From NCBI GenBank assembly GCA_964492495.1, contig CAZBKJ010000004.1:1-53637 (forward strand): DNA of 53,637 nucleotides, in the 5' to 3' direction. Positions within the stretch are counted from its first letter, which is position 1. The number at the start of each line of letters is the position of its first letter. Shown piece by piece: positions 1-7,744 of the stretch. The position numbers were made by a program, and so were the translations under genes. Below the pieces are notes generated by a model. That model worked only from the letters and a program-made list of their open reading frames with translations, did not search any database and was not told the origin of the DNA. This DNA is from CAZBKJ01 sp964492495 (GTDB lineage Bacteria > Patescibacteriota > Microgenomatia > UBA1400 > UBA12028).

Positions 1-839
1 CCCGTTGGTCGCAGTTCTCCTGAGTTTTGAAAGATCACTAGGTATTTGCGTCGTTGCTCTGCGCCTGCTGCGGATGGGAGAAGTTCGACAGCTTGTCTAT
101 TTTCGGACAAAAAGGTGTATGCCTCTTTTGAAACTGATTTCGCTTGTGTAAGACTTGTTCGCAAAGGTTTTCCCTGAATGGTTTCTGGATACTTTGATTC
201 ATCGATCTGAGAAAGTTCATCCGTAACAATTTTGAGATCAGCTGAAATTGCATCAAATGCAGGCGACACCTTGGTGAGGGTTTGCAGGAGTGTTCCAATG
301 CGCTCCTCTGCGGATCCGCCAGTAAAAGAACCTTGTCCTTCAAATCCAAGCACATCTGCGTATGGTTCAATTTCGGTTACTGCTCTTTGTGCTGCTGAAA
401 GTCCAGCAAACGCGGCGGTAAATCCGTGTTCACTATCCCTGTAGTATCCACCAGCAATTGGAAGGTTTTTTGTCCACGCAAATTCCTTGATACTATCTTC
501 GATCTTTTTCGTTTTTTCAGTGACGCTGACGAGTTTTTCTTTGGCAAGCGGAAGATTTTGGGTTTTGATTGCGTCGTATGCTTCTCGTCCCGTTATTTGG
601 AGATCATCCACCTGGCCTTTAATTGCCATGGCTTTTTGATACATCGTAAAACCTACTAGTGCGCAGATGATGGCGATAATAAGAAGAACTCCCCCAACAG
701 CACCAAAAATTTTGAGCATTTTCTTTCGCGACCCTGGATTTACCTTGGGACTTGTGTTTGCGTGTGCTGCAAATGCAGACTGAAAGCTTGCTTCTTTTGC
801 TGGGACAGATGCAGTGGTGGCTTGTTGTGTTTGATCCAT
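1..839 (-). CDS. DUF4012 family membrane-anchored protein, 3' part missing
   Basis: The frame is open from the ATG at 839 to the window edge (279 codons), so the protein is truncated at its C-terminus by the window. It starts with about 40 polar, Ala/Thr/Gln-rich residues, then a basic patch (SRKK) and one hydrophobic segment at about residues 43-66. A helical extracytoplasmic stretch follows. The last visible residues, QNSGELRPTG, match the start of the DUF4012 core, which is usually written N-x-E-L-R-P-T-G-G-F. DUF4012 proteins are large, single-anchor surface proteins common in Patescibacteria and often encoded beside polysaccharide genes. Their biochemical role is not established; a link to cell-surface glycan assembly is inferred from context. 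It is the last gene of the minus-strand run that includes the sugar transferase and ManC. No Shine-Dalgarno is visible before 839. Confidence 0.8.
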   Translation of the reverse strand, partial: MDQTQQATTASVPAKEASFQSAFAAHANTSPKVNPGSRKKMLKIFGAVGGVLLIIAIICALVGFTMYQKAMAIKGQVDDLQITGREAYDAIKTQNLPLAKEKLVSVTEKTKKIEDSIKEFAWTKNLPIAGGYYRDSEHGFTAAFAGLSAAQRAVTEIEPYADVLGFEGQGSFTGGSAEERIGTLLQTLTKVSPAFDAISADLKIVTDELSQIDESKYPETIQGKPLRTSLTQAKSVSKEAYTFLSENRQAVELLPSAAGAEQRRKYLVIFQNSGELRPT

Positions 840-878
840 AGTGTGGGTGAAAATAAGTGTATAGAATTCAAAGAGAAA

Positions 879-1508
879 TTACCACTTTGAAATCATAGCC
901 TGTGGCGTTTTGAGAAGGATAAGGATATCACGTAAAATGCTGTGTTGTCTAGCGTAGCCAGCATCCATCTGGGCTCTGACATTAAATGGTACTTCATTAC
1001 GCCCTGATGTCTGCCAAGGTCCGGTTATCCCAGGCTTTACCGACAAGATATCTGCGATGAGTTTTTTTGTTTCTGGATACTTTTCTTGCTGTTCGGCAAG
1101 CTCATTGGCAAGGTACGCACGTGGTCCCACAATGCTCATTTCACCTTTGAGGACATTGAACAATTGTGGAAACTCATCGATGGTTAACGATCGAAGCACT
1201 CTGCCTAGTTTTGTAATTCGAGGATCATCCTTCATATCAAGCTTCCAGTCAGCTTCCTTAAATTTCTTGAGAAGCTCTGGATCTTTTCTGTGAAGTCGAT
1301 CGTCTGCATCTTCGACCATCGAGCGAAACTTGTAGATATAGATAGGCTTTCCATTCTTCCCTACTCGCTTGTGTGTGAAAATGACTGGACCACTTGAATC
1401 AAGTTTGATCAAGATAGGAATCAGAATCCAGATAGGAAAAAAAAGAAGTATCAGCGACAGTGCCGCAACAAGATCGAGAATTCTTTTTTGTTCGGCGTAA
1501 GTGATCAT
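879..1508 (-). CDS. Polyprenyl-phosphate sugar-1-phosphate transferase (bacterial sugar transferase family)
   Basis: This is a monotopic phosphoglycosyl transferase of the WbaP/PglC core type. It moves a sugar-1-phosphate from a nucleotide sugar to undecaprenyl phosphate and so starts a lipid-linked glycan. From the ATG at 1508 it is 209 aa. A hydrophobic re-entrant helix spans about residues 10-35, followed by the conserved GPVIFTHKRVG (40-50) and YKFRSM (59-64). The catalytic Asp-Glu pair is D111-E112 in TIDEFPQL. SIVGPR (125-130) and KPGITGPWQ (158-166) complete the family signature. Only the core domain is present, without the N-terminal membrane region of long WbaP proteins. An upstream in-frame TTG at 1562, preceded by AAAGAG, is an alternative start that adds 18 residues. 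The gene lies just downstream of manC and is probably the committing step of the pathway encoded here. Confidence 0.9.
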   Translation of the reverse strand: MITYAEQKRILDLVAALSLILLFFPIWILIPILIKLDSSGPVIFTHKRVGKNGKPIYIYKFRSMVEDADDRLHRKDPELLKKFKEADWKLDMKDDPRITKLGRVLRSLTIDEFPQLFNVLKGEMSIVGPRAYLANELAEQQEKYPETKKLIADILSVKPGITGPWQTSGRNEVPFNVRAQMDAGYARQHSILRDILILLKTPQAMISKW

Positions 1509-1570
1509 AGGTAAAAAAATGAAAAAAGCGTTTCGTACACTCGTTGTGTGAACGTGGTGCAAGTGTCTCT

Positions 1571-2671
1571 TTAGAGATACTTCGGATTTTCTGCTTTAAT
1601 CTTTTCAACGATTTTTTTCACGTCTTGTGATTTTTCTCGTGGCATGACGAGCAGAATTTCACCGGTATCAACAACAACAGTATCTTGCATTCCCACCAGT
1701 GCAATAAGTCTATCATGCGTGTGGACAAGGTTGTTGTTTGAATCATGACAGACGACTTCTCCTGTGTCATTTTCACACAAAATCACGTTGCCTTCTGTAC
1801 TTTTTGCTCGAAGATCGTAGACCACTTTCCAGTCTCCTATATCATTCCAACCAAAGTCTCCAGGGATCAGGACAAGATTATCGGCTTTTTCAGAAATTGC
1901 ATAGTCAATCGCAACCTTTTCAACTTTTTCGTAGGCAACTGTAGCTACTTCCATGAATCGGTCTGTATCAACGACCTCTGAAATTGGTTGCATTGTCTGA
2001 AGAATTTCTGGATTGTACTTTTCAAACGCGGTCAAAAGAGATTGTGCACTCCACACGTAGTTACACGCATTCCAAAAGTACTTGCCGGTCTCAATAAATG
2101 CTTGTGCAGTTTCCGTCGTCGGCTTTTCTGTAAAACTATCGACATGATAGATTGGTAAATTGTTGGCTTTTCGTTCTTCTTGTCCAATCTTGATATATCC
2201 AAGTCCAGAGTGTGGAAATGTTGGTGTAATTCCAACAGTCACAATGTTCTTGCCTTCACTCGCTACTTCTACAGCGGTTTGCAAAACATGTCTAAACTCA
2301 TCTTCGTTGGTGGCAATATGATCGCTCGCTAAGTTAATGATCACCGCTTGAGGATCTCGCTTGAAAGCAATGAGTGCGCCAAGAAGCATTGCTGGAGCGG
2401 TCTCTCTTTTTGCTGGCTCTCCAATGATATTTTTTTCTGGAATTTCAGGAAGTTCAGCTCTGACCTCATCAAGGTAGTTTTTGTTGCTCACAATGAGGAT
2501 GTGATCAGGATCTGCAAAAAAGCGTGCACGCTTGTATGTATCTTGCATCAATGATTGTTCCGTATAGAGACGCAAAAACTGCTTTGGCGTTTTCTCTCTA
2601 CTTTTTGGCCACAGTCGTGTCCCGCCTCCGCCTGCCAAGATGACAACGAAGACATGTTCGAAAGATTGCAT
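1571..2671 (-). CDS. manC: Mannose-1-phosphate guanylyltransferase
   Basis: The enzyme makes GDP-mannose from mannose-1-phosphate and GTP in the cytoplasm. The protein is 366 aa. The nucleotidyltransferase loop LAGGGGTRLWP sits at residues 12-22 with KTPKQFL just after, and FTEKP and GWNDIGDW follow in the usual places. Its length fits the monofunctional guanylyltransferase domain; the C-terminal cupin isomerase domain of the bifunctional ManC/AlgA form is absent. The ATG at 2671 is chosen because GGAGG lies 7 nt upstream; a TTG two codons earlier is also in frame. GDP-mannose could feed the many GT4 enzymes nearby and perhaps the 3-dehydratase at 47142. It is followed immediately by the sugar transferase. 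Confidence 0.92.
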   Translation of the reverse strand: MQSFEHVFVVILAGGGGTRLWPKSREKTPKQFLRLYTEQSLMQDTYKRARFFADPDHILIVSNKNYLDEVRAELPEIPEKNIIGEPAKRETAPAMLLGALIAFKRDPQAVIINLASDHIATNEDEFRHVLQTAVEVASEGKNIVTVGITPTFPHSGLGYIKIGQEERKANNLPIYHVDSFTEKPTTETAQAFIETGKYFWNACNYVWSAQSLLTAFEKYNPEILQTMQPISEVVDTDRFMEVATVAYEKVEKVAIDYAISEKADNLVLIPGDFGWNDIGDWKVVYDLRAKSTEGNVILCENDTGEVVCHDSNNNLVHTHDRLIALVGMQDTVVVDTGEILLVMPREKSQDVKKIVEKIKAENPKYL

Positions 2672-2681
2672 AGTCAAACCT

Positions 2682-2686
2682 CCAAA
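2682..2686 (-). promoter_or_regulatory. Strong Shine-Dalgarno of manC
   Basis: GGAGG on the minus strand lies 7 nt before the ATG at 2671. It decides the manC start against the in-frame TTG at 2677, and shows that SD-led initiation is used alongside the leaderless pattern seen elsewhere in the window. Confidence 0.75.
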
Positions 2687-2752
2687 AGGATAATACGTCC
2701 CTACAAAGTAATATGTCCCTTATTCTATACTATTGAGGCTTTTTGGGAACAC

Positions 2753-3883
2753 TCAGGATGTTTTCTGCCTTACTACGACCTGTTGAAACTCACGAACAAA
2801 GCGTTGTGTTGCAAACGATTCAACTGATTTTTTGATGGTTTCCTTGTCCCAGTCTTTTTTTTCAAATTCATGCATAGTTTTCTCAAGAGACTCTGCGGTT
2901 TGCGCTGAAAATAAGAGGCCGGTTCTGTTTTCGTGAATGGTCTCTGCAACCCCACTATTTCTATACGAAATGACTGGAAGTCCATAACTTTGCGCTTCTA
3001 GGCTTACGATGCCAAAATCCTCCTCTTGTGGACACAAGAGCGCTGTTGCATGTGTATACAGCGTTGATAGCTCGGTGTCGCTGACAAACCCTACAAAAGA
3101 TACGTACTGGGTGTTCGCAGCCACCTGCTGCAATCTTGCCATATCGGATCCTGTTCCAACAACGATCAGTTGTTTACTAGAGCGCATACAAGCTTCAATC
3201 GCAATCTCAATTTTTTTGTATGGAACAAGTCGAGAAACAACGAGAAAATAGGGGTCAGGGGCAAGGGACAAGGTATCAGGGGTGTTCGATACAACTTTTT
3301 CTTTATGCTGATTTTTTGAATGGGTAACCTGTACTGGTGGGTAGATAACTGGTGCACATTCTCTTCTGTAGAACTTTGAAATTCTCTTTTCAACATGTTT
3401 TGAAATAGGGATGAAAAAGTCGGGTCTTGTACTTGCAATAAAATCCCACTGTCGAAGTTTTGAAAACACATATTTTTTCATCCACCCAAAGATTCCATTT
3501 CCATACTCATGGGTGTGGCTCCACAGATAGCGTGTCGGAGTCAGGCAGTAGCAAATGTGTAGTTGATGAGGTGTGGTCAGTACACCCTTTGCAGCCTCAC
3601 TTGTCACACTGATAACAACATCAAATGAAGAAAGATCAAGCGATTCAAAAACAAGCGGCATAAGCCATCCGAACCACTCATGGTGATTTTTGGCAAAAGG
3701 AATGTGTTGCAAAAAAGAAGTTCTCACCTCCCAATTTCCAAGCCAGGGAGTTTGGGTTTTCTCATGAACAGACGTGAAGAGAACAGCCTCTGGAAATGCA
3801 CTGCGAAGTGCAAGTAAAACTTGTTCGGCTCCCCCAAACTTATTGAGTCTGTCATAGACGATGGCTATTCTAGGTTGTGTCAT
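2753..3883 (-). CDS. Glycosyltransferase family 4 (mannosyl/rhamnosyl type)
   Basis: A cytoplasmic GT-B retaining glycosyltransferase of 376 aa. The N-terminal acceptor domain shows the GT4 pattern NKFGGAEQVLL (14-24). The C-terminal nucleotide-sugar domain starts with PYFLVVSRLVPYKK (211-224) and contains the E-x7-E region EDFGIVSLE followed by YGLPVISY. The exact sugar cannot be read from sequence. Residues about 189-210, just before the second Rossmann domain, are polar (NTPDTLSLAPD) and are encoded by DNA resembling the intergenic repeat family (3251-3284), so this linker may be an inserted repeat. The gene sits upstream of manC in the same orientation; a degenerate REP-like palindrome lies just before its start. 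Confidence 0.9.
   Translation of the reverse strand: MTQPRIAIVYDRLNKFGGAEQVLLALRSAFPEAVLFTSVHEKTQTPWLGNWEVRTSFLQHIPFAKNHHEWFGWLMPLVFESLDLSSFDVVISVTSEAAKGVLTTPHQLHICYCLTPTRYLWSHTHEYGNGIFGWMKKYVFSKLRQWDFIASTRPDFFIPISKHVEKRISKFYRRECAPVIYPPVQVTHSKNQHKEKVVSNTPDTLSLAPDPYFLVVSRLVPYKKIEIAIEACMRSSKQLIVVGTGSDMARLQQVAANTQYVSFVGFVSDTELSTLYTHATALLCPQEEDFGIVSLEAQSYGLPVISYRNSGVAETIHENRTGLLFSAQTAESLEKTMHEFEKKDWDKETIKKSVESFATQRFVREFQQVVVRQKTS
3251..3284 (+). repeat. Intergenic-type repeat unit inside a GT4 gene
   Basis: On the coding (minus) strand this reads CTGATACCTTGTCCCTTGCC and continues in the same style. That is the pattern of the pyrimidine-rich intergenic tracts, for example around 43228-43250. It is in frame and encodes TPDTLSLAPD in an interdomain linker. 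Relative to the intergenic copies it is inverted. Confidence 0.6.
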
Positions 3884-3888
3884 TTTTT

Positions 3889-3914
3889 GTCATTCCCCTG
3901 TGAATGTGCATCCA
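3889..3914. repeat. Degenerate REP-like palindrome
   Basis: The segment GTCATTCCCCTGTGAATG followed by TGCATCCA resembles the clearer GTCATTCCC...GGGAATCCAG element at 11090-11115. CATTC (3891-3895) can pair with GAATG (3902-3906). It lies between two glycosyltransferase genes. Confidence 0.4.
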
Positions 3915-3939
3915 TGTGATAGTTCCAGTGCGAAAGAAA

Positions 3940-5055
3940 TTAGAGTACTTTTTTGTACTCACGAAGTGTTTCTTCTGCCATTCTTTTCCAAGAATATGTA
4001 GATGCTACTTTTGTTCCTGTAGCCATCAGTGTTGTTCTATTCTCTTTTTCAAGTGTATGTACTGCAGTGATAAAACTCTTTGTACTTTGGGGATCAAAGG
4101 GGATAAACGCGTCTTGATAAATTTCCTTAAAAATTGGAATATCACTTGCCAGTAACGGAAGTCCAGCTGCCATTGCTTCAATTCCTGTGAGCCCAAAACC
4201 TTCAGAAAGTGACGGTTGAACGAGCGCAAAACTTTTTTCATACCACGAGAGAACATCTTTGTCAGAAAGCCTACCAAGATGATGCACACGATCTCCAAGT
4301 CCAAGTTTCTCTACCTCCTGCATGAATTGATCGACAAATATGGTTCGCGATGATGAGATGTACAGTTCGTAGTCCGGTAAGTCTTTGAGTGCCTGTACTA
4401 CGAGCATCACATTTTTATGAGGATACAGTGACCCAGTGTAAAAAAGAATTTTCTTCTTATTGGATAACCCTTTTCCCTTTTCCCTTTCCCCTTGTTTCCA
4501 GTTTGTTGAAATTCCTTCATACGTCACAACTATCTTTCCGTTTGAAGTATCGGGGTACAGTTCACCAATCGATTGTTTGATTGTCTTTGCCGGTACAAAA
4601 ATCGTCTGTGCAGTTGCGATTGCCTTCGATACCACAAATCGATACGCCTGATACTTTAGGAAGTGGGTGATGGGAGAAAGCGTTGTGGCGCTTGCATTGT
4701 TTTGATAGTGCCAGAGCAGATCATGAATAGTAATGACTAGTTTCCCACGATACAAAATAGGTACATTGTAATGAGGTACATGTAAAAGATCTAAGTGTGC
4801 GTTTGCAAAAAATCCAGGCATGTACAGCTGTTCTGCCACGCTATAGTGTCTGATGGGAGCAATGATAGTTGTGATGTTGTCAGCTTTTGGGAGAGTCGGT
4901 ATCTGATTTTCTTCAAAGAAGAATAACACCCAGTTGATCGTTTGATCTTTGACGAGCTCTAGCACAAGCTCTTCAATGTATCTGCCTATACCAGCATGGC
5001 TACTGCCACTCAGGCGACAATCAATTCCAATGGTTGTTTTTATTTTGTGAGACAT
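3940..5055 (-). CDS. Glycosyltransferase family 4
   Basis: A 371 aa GT-B enzyme. The N-terminus GIDCRLSGSSHAGIGRYIEEL (about 10-30) is typical of a large GT4 subgroup with mannosyl- and glucosyltransferases. The C-terminal domain begins ILFYTGSLYPHKN (about 204-216) and carries SEGFGLTGIEAMAAGLPLLAS with the E-x7-E pair. A very charged stretch at residues 187-203 (KQGEREKGKGLSNKKK) separates the domains. Its DNA (4468-4500) is a run of CCCTTTTCCC-like units similar in style to the intergenic pyrimidine tracts, so it may be another insertion. No SD is visible before the ATG at 5055. The gene lies 14 nt downstream of a small orphan ORF and is probably cotranscribed with it. Confidence 0.9.
   Translation of the reverse strand: MSHKIKTTIGIDCRLSGSSHAGIGRYIEELVLELVKDQTINWVLFFFEENQIPTLPKADNITTIIAPIRHYSVAEQLYMPGFFANAHLDLLHVPHYNVPILYRGKLVITIHDLLWHYQNNASATTLSPITHFLKYQAYRFVVSKAIATAQTIFVPAKTIKQSIGELYPDTSNGKIVVTYEGISTNWKQGEREKGKGLSNKKKILFYTGSLYPHKNVMLVVQALKDLPDYELYISSSRTIFVDQFMQEVEKLGLGDRVHHLGRLSDKDVLSWYEKSFALVQPSLSEGFGLTGIEAMAAGLPLLASDIPIFKEIYQDAFIPFDPQSTKSFITAVHTLEKENRTTLMATGTKVASTYSWKRMAEETLREYKKVL
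4468..4500 (+). repeat. Pyrimidine-rich repeat inside a GT4 gene
   Basis: Three imperfect CCCTTTTCCC-like units and a TTGTTTCC end resemble the intergenic CT-rich tracts, though less closely than the other in-gene copies. They encode the charged linker KQGEREKGKGL. Membership in the repeat family is a guess from composition and position. Confidence 0.4.
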
Positions 5056-5069
5056 CTGCGGTTAGGTAA

Positions 5070-5369
5070 TTATGTTCGAAAAACTCTGATCATTGTCCGA
5101 ATAACAGCGCGAGCGTGAGTCTCAGATAATGCACTTAGAGATTCAGCTAATATTGTAGCTGAAGCCTGTGAAAGTATTTTTCTGTCCCGCTCTAATGTAA
5201 GAATTGCCTTCACGGCTTCTCCATGTTCTACAGCTTCTTTCAGGGGTAAAAGTAATGTTTGAGGGTATGTTGTTCGTATAAATTGGTCGTACCAATCAGC
5301 CAAATCATTATCGTAAATACGAATACCTTCAATTCGTATTAGGTGAGTGAGTTCTGCGTACGTTGACAT
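5070..5369 (-). CDS. Small orphan protein, 99 aa
   Basis: I do not recognise this protein. It is acidic to neutral and predicted to be mostly helical, with no membrane segment or signal peptide. The central part (about 41-80) is Ala/Glu/Leu-rich and the C-terminus is basic (RAVIRTMIRVFRT). The ATG at 5369 is preceded by AAAGGA about 9 nt upstream. It lies between a GT2 gene (17 nt away) and a GT4 gene (14 nt away) on the same strand, so it is probably part of that transcript. It is one of several small, soluble orphan genes scattered through this glycan region. Confidence 0.7.
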   Translation of the reverse strand: MSTYAELTHLIRIEGIRIYDNDLADWYDQFIRTTYPQTLLLPLKEAVEHGEAVKAILTLERDRKILSQASATILAESLSALSETHARAVIRTMIRVFRT

Positions 5370-5386
5370 AGATATGTTCCTTTATT

Positions 5387-6289
5387 TTATTTTAGTTTCG
5401 AAATAATCCAAATTCCAAGCAACACAAACTGTTCTGACCAGGCTGAACCCATGTCATGCTTTTTATAAAACAACTTCATTGCATCATAAAATGCATTCTT
5501 TGTTCGCTTTCGTATCAGTTCGCTATCATCTTGCCTCTGAGATCTTGACTCTGGACTCTGACTTGTATCCTCTTTTTTGAGTCCCGATGTATGTTTGTCA
5601 TGAATGACCGAAAGTGTCGGGTAGAAAACAATTTTCCAGTGAAGCTTTTGAAATCGGAAACACCAATCAAGATCCTCCCCATACATAAAAAATTGTTCAT
5701 CCAAGAAGCCGATGTTTTCCATCGCTGATGTACGAACAATCATGGCTGCACCACTACATGCATCAATTTCATGCGTTACATTCAGATCTTTCCATGTTTG
5801 GTGGTATCCACCAAAAAGCCTTTTGAGAATTCCTATTTTTTCAAGTCCTGCGTAGTAGGTAAATGCCCTCCAAGGGGTTGGAAATCCTCGATGACATGCG
5901 GGATCAATGCTGCCGCTAGTGAGTTTTACAAATGGGGTGAGTACTCCAATGTCTCGTGACTGATCCAAGAAGTTGAGGACGGTTTCAATGTCACTATTCT
6001 CTGGAAAATACGCGTCGCTATTGAGAAGCATCACATAGTCAGATGTAGCGTTTTTGAGAGCCACGTTATTCCCAGCAGCAAACCCATTGTTTTCAGAAAG
6101 TGAAATGACCTGAAGACGTGATTCTTTTTTTTCAAGAATCTCAAAAGCTTGTACAGATCCGTCACTCGATGCATTATCCACAACCACAACAGAGATCTCT
6201 TTGTACGCGAGTGCAAGACAACTTTGTATCGCACGGAGTGTGAGATCTTTGGTATTAAAATTGAGGATAATGATTGTCAACTTCGCCAT
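5387..6289 (-). CDS. Glycosyltransferase family 2 (rhamnosyltransferase-like)
   Basis: A GT-A inverting glycosyltransferase of 300 aa. Motifs are TIIILNFNTK at the N-terminus, VVVDNASSDGS (35-45), the metal-site equivalent LLNSDAYF, the acceptor region DACSGAAMIVR, and the catalytic-base region YGEDLDWCFR. This layout is that of WbbL-type rhamnosyltransferases, but the sugar is not proven. Residues about 240-254 (DTSQSPESRSQRQDD) form a polar insert whose DNA (5527-5570) is nearly identical over its first part to the intergenic repeat at 6495-6515. An in-frame ATG at 6304 is an alternative start. Upstream lies repeat tract A. Confidence 0.9.
   Translation of the reverse strand: MAKLTIIILNFNTKDLTLRAIQSCLALAYKEISVVVVDNASSDGSVQAFEILEKKESRLQVISLSENNGFAAGNNVALKNATSDYVMLLNSDAYFPENSDIETVLNFLDQSRDIGVLTPFVKLTSGSIDPACHRGFPTPWRAFTYYAGLEKIGILKRLFGGYHQTWKDLNVTHEIDACSGAAMIVRTSAMENIGFLDEQFFMYGEDLDWCFRFQKLHWKIVFYPTLSVIHDKHTSGLKKEDTSQSPESRSQRQDDSELIRKRTKNAFYDAMKLFYKKHDMGSAWSEQFVLLGIWIISKLK
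5527..5570 (+). repeat. Intergenic repeat module inside the GT2 gene
   Basis: Positions 5527-5547 match intergenic positions 6495-6515 with one mismatch in 21 bases (CATCTTGCCTCTGA, then A or G, then ATCTTG). The following bases continue as CTCTGGACTCTGACTTG-type units. The tract is in frame and encodes DTSQSPESRSQRQDD. This is the clearest case of a pyrimidine-type intergenic repeat lying inside a coding region of this window. Confidence 0.75.
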
Positions 6290-6304
6290 AGTTTTTCTTT
6301 GCAT

Positions 6305-6553
6305 TTTCTTATTATTCTTCGACTACCCAAGTCGTCGATGAGACGACATGGAGTGGAGAAGCACTGGTTATTGAGCATTGCACATTGTCTCCTGCTATCT
6401 CCTGAAATCTGAAACCTGAAACCTTGTACCTGCTATCGTTTATTTGTTCTCATCCACTAATCCCACTAGTCTCACTAATCTACTGGTGTTCTTGCATCTT
6501 GCCTCTGAAATCTTGTCCCTTGCACCTGAAACCTTGAACCTTGCCCCTGCTAT
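6305..6553. repeat. Repeat tract A, mosaic intergenic region
   Basis: This gap between two minus-strand glycosyltransferase genes holds no ORF. It begins with a hairpin element (6314-6362). A TATTGAGCATTG-type module (about 6370-6382) follows, then CTCCTGCTATCTCCTG. The rest is a run of degenerate CCTGAAACCTTG / CTTGCCTCTGAAATC units to the end. The same modules, in a different order, make up tracts B, C, D and E. Read as RNA from the minus strand it is purine-rich. Confidence 0.7.
6314..6362. repeat. Hairpin element, ATTCTTCGA-type, copy in tract A
   Basis: CCAAGTCGTC (6327-6336) pairs with GACGACATGG (6342-6351) around a GATGA loop, with one mismatch. It is flanked by ATTCTTCGA on the left and AGTGGAGAAGC on the right. 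The copy at 42952-43001 keeps the flanks and the stem while changing stem bases in pairs. Confidence 0.65.
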
Positions 6554-7744
6554 CTACTCCCCCACTTGATTATAAATTTCATCCAGTTTTTCAGAAATCG
6601 ACTTCCAGTCATAACTTTGTTCCACAAGTTTTCTCCCATTGGTTGCCAATTTCTCTGCAAGCTTCTCGTCATTATGAATTTTAATGGTATTTTCGATGAG
6701 ATCTTTTGCAGTGTTGCCAACAAGGGCATGTACTTCGTGTTCAATGTCCAATCCTTCAACGGCAAGTTGAGTTGCAACAATAGGTGTTCCTGTTGCCATT
6801 GCTTCAAGTACTTTGTAGCGAGTTCCTTTGCCACTCCATACCGGAGCAAGCAATACATTTGCCCGCTTGTATGCATCTCGAATGTCATGCACTCTGCCTT
6901 TGACGATAATACTTGGGTCATTTGTTGCGTAGCTTTCAATGGTTTCTGTAGGTGAGTTTCCAACAATCCAGAGTTTAGCATTTGGAATTTTCTCATGGAT
7001 TTTTTTCCAGAGTTTTTCCACCAAGTACGTTACCGCCTCCACATTTGGCAACCACTTAAAGGTTCCCACAAAAAGTACAATAAATTCTCCTGTCAGCTCT
7101 TTTTGGACTTCCTTAAAAAAAGGAATATCTACCCCATTTGCGACCACACTGATATCTCCAACATTCGGCACACGACGGCGCATATAGCTTTTGTCTTCTT
7201 CACTCATCGCAATCAGACGTGTTGCCTGCTTCCAGTAGTGTTCTTCCCAATACTTTATTTTCTGTACATCCCAGTAAAAAAATGGCTTCAAGAAAGCTGT
7301 TCCAAGTCTTCTGGTAAATTCTTTGTACCCAAGGTGCTCAATTGTCTGCACAATCAAAATAATAGGCAGAAGTGTTTTTGGGATATTTGGCATCACATAA
7401 AATGTTTCAACATGGAGCAAATCATACTCACCATTGGAAAGTTCGTGTTCAATTGCTGTTCGCAGATCGTCATTGCGATACATGGTAACGAGTAGTGGAT
7501 TAAATGAAAATTGCGACGAAAAAATATTTTTCAAACTCCATACGGGTCCTCGCTTAAACACTTGGATTTTTTTGCAGTACGGTTTGAGTTTGGCTATATG
7601 ATGACGCTCTTCATCCTTTCTGATATATGACAGAAGCGTTATGTTGTGCTTGGTGTGCAAATTTTTTAGCAAGTTGTATGTTCGGATTTGACCACCCGAA
7701 ACCAGAGGGTATGGTAGGTACGGAGTGATCATTAAAATATTCAT
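6554..7744 (-). CDS. Glycosyltransferase family 4
   Basis: A 396 aa GT-B enzyme starting with the typical MNILMITPYLPYPLVSGGQIR, where the glycine-rich loop binds acceptor. The C-terminal domain begins GEFIVLFVGTFKWLPN and has LLAPVWSGKGTRYKVLEAMATGTPIVAT. In this subgroup (often annotated as sugar transferase PEP-CTERM/EpsH-associated or GT4-like) the canonical E-x7-E is replaced by a GKGTRYKVLE pattern. The start codon overlaps the stop of the upstream GT-C gene by 4 nt (7741-7744), implying translational coupling. Downstream is repeat tract A. Confidence 0.88.
   Translation of the reverse strand: MNILMITPYLPYPLVSGGQIRTYNLLKNLHTKHNITLLSYIRKDEERHHIAKLKPYCKKIQVFKRGPVWSLKNIFSSQFSFNPLLVTMYRNDDLRTAIEHELSNGEYDLLHVETFYVMPNIPKTLLPIILIVQTIEHLGYKEFTRRLGTAFLKPFFYWDVQKIKYWEEHYWKQATRLIAMSEEDKSYMRRRVPNVGDISVVANGVDIPFFKEVQKELTGEFIVLFVGTFKWLPNVEAVTYLVEKLWKKIHEKIPNAKLWIVGNSPTETIESYATNDPSIIVKGRVHDIRDAYKRANVLLAPVWSGKGTRYKVLEAMATGTPIVATQLAVEGLDIEHEVHALVGNTAKDLIENTIKIHNDEKLAEKLATNGRKLVEQSYDWKSISEKLDEIYNQVGE

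Noticed and set aside
6370..6553. CRISPR-like array in the CCTGAAACCTTG-rich tracts
   Set aside because: The units are short, degenerate and irregularly spaced, with no constant repeat and unique spacers, and there are no cas genes nearby.
6995..7495. 166-codon plus-strand ORF
   Set aside because: It lies wholly inside the well-supported GT4 gene on the other strand and is Cys/His/Phe-rich in the way antisense frames often are.
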